Below the pieces are notes generated by a model. That model saw only the letters and a program-made list of their open reading frames with translations. It was not told the origin of the DNA and did no database searches. A stretch of 13,095 nucleotides of DNA. It comes from Rickettsia typhi. GTDB lineage: Bacteria; Pseudomonadota; Alphaproteobacteria; Rickettsiales; UBA1997. Positions 13,092-13,095 of this stretch are shown here, piece by piece. The position numbers and the translations under genes were made by a program. The stretch lies in NCBI GenBank assembly GCA_945874115.1, contig CAMCFD010000044.1:1-13095 (forward strand). Direction: 5' to 3'. Within the stretch, counting starts at the first letter, position 1, and every line of letters begins with the position of its first letter.

Positions 13092-13095
13092 TTTG

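Noticed and set aside
1..13095. CRISPR array, insertion sequence, prophage, toxin-antitoxin or replication origin.
   Set aside because: No regularly spaced repeats, no transposase or integrase, no paired small toxin-like genes and no DnaA-box cluster were seen.

Overview
The window looks like chromosomal DNA of an AT-rich alphaproteobacterium. The evidence is a standard-code gene set, an L27 close to the Rickettsia type, a tRNA-Leu(UAG) beside what looks like the trigger-factor start, the fabF-mltG pair, crcB next to rluC, and a DUF2066-like protein next to an AI-2E/PerM transporter. Low GC, few clear Shine-Dalgarno sites and one protein with eukaryote-type PPxY motifs would fit a host-associated or intracellular lineage (Rickettsiales/Holosporales-like), but the lifestyle is inference.

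Layout. Bases 1-1500 are read on the minus strand: the first 19 codons of a probable tig, tRNA-Leu(UAG) with encoded CCA, and the rplU-rpmA operon (L21, L27) with a near-consensus promoter, a long leader, an intercistronic hairpin and an intrinsic terminator. A second strong promoter lies back to back with the rplU promoter and fires on the plus strand into an early terminator-like hairpin. Bases 1689-4173 are a tight plus-strand operon: DUF2066-like exported protein, PerM-family transporter and an unrecognised 109-residue acidic protein. Bases 4284-7290 continue on the plus strand with a HIT protein, MetC-type PLP lyase, the CrcB fluoride channel and RluC. Then comes an orphan structured RNA candidate of about 87 nt with its own promoter and terminator (7299-7420). 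From 7486 to the end everything is on the minus strand: a 383-residue unknown protein with three PPxY motifs, nadK, mltG and fabF (mltG and fabF 3 nt apart), a 420-bp gene-free stretch with two copies of a diverged repeat, one carrying a 54-bp insertion that builds a 26-bp hairpin, and a complete RluB/RsuA-family pseudouridine synthase.

How the genes fit together. Most are housekeeping: ribosome assembly and modification (L21, L27, RluC, RluB), fatty-acid elongation (FabF), peptidoglycan chain termination (MltG), NADP supply (NadK), sulfur amino-acid metabolism or possibly D-alanine supply (MetC), and fluoride efflux (CrcB). The parts that are not routine are the orphan RNA, the PPxY protein, the divergent promoter with a possible attenuator, the 109-residue protein in a conserved operon slot, and the repeats between rluB and fabF.
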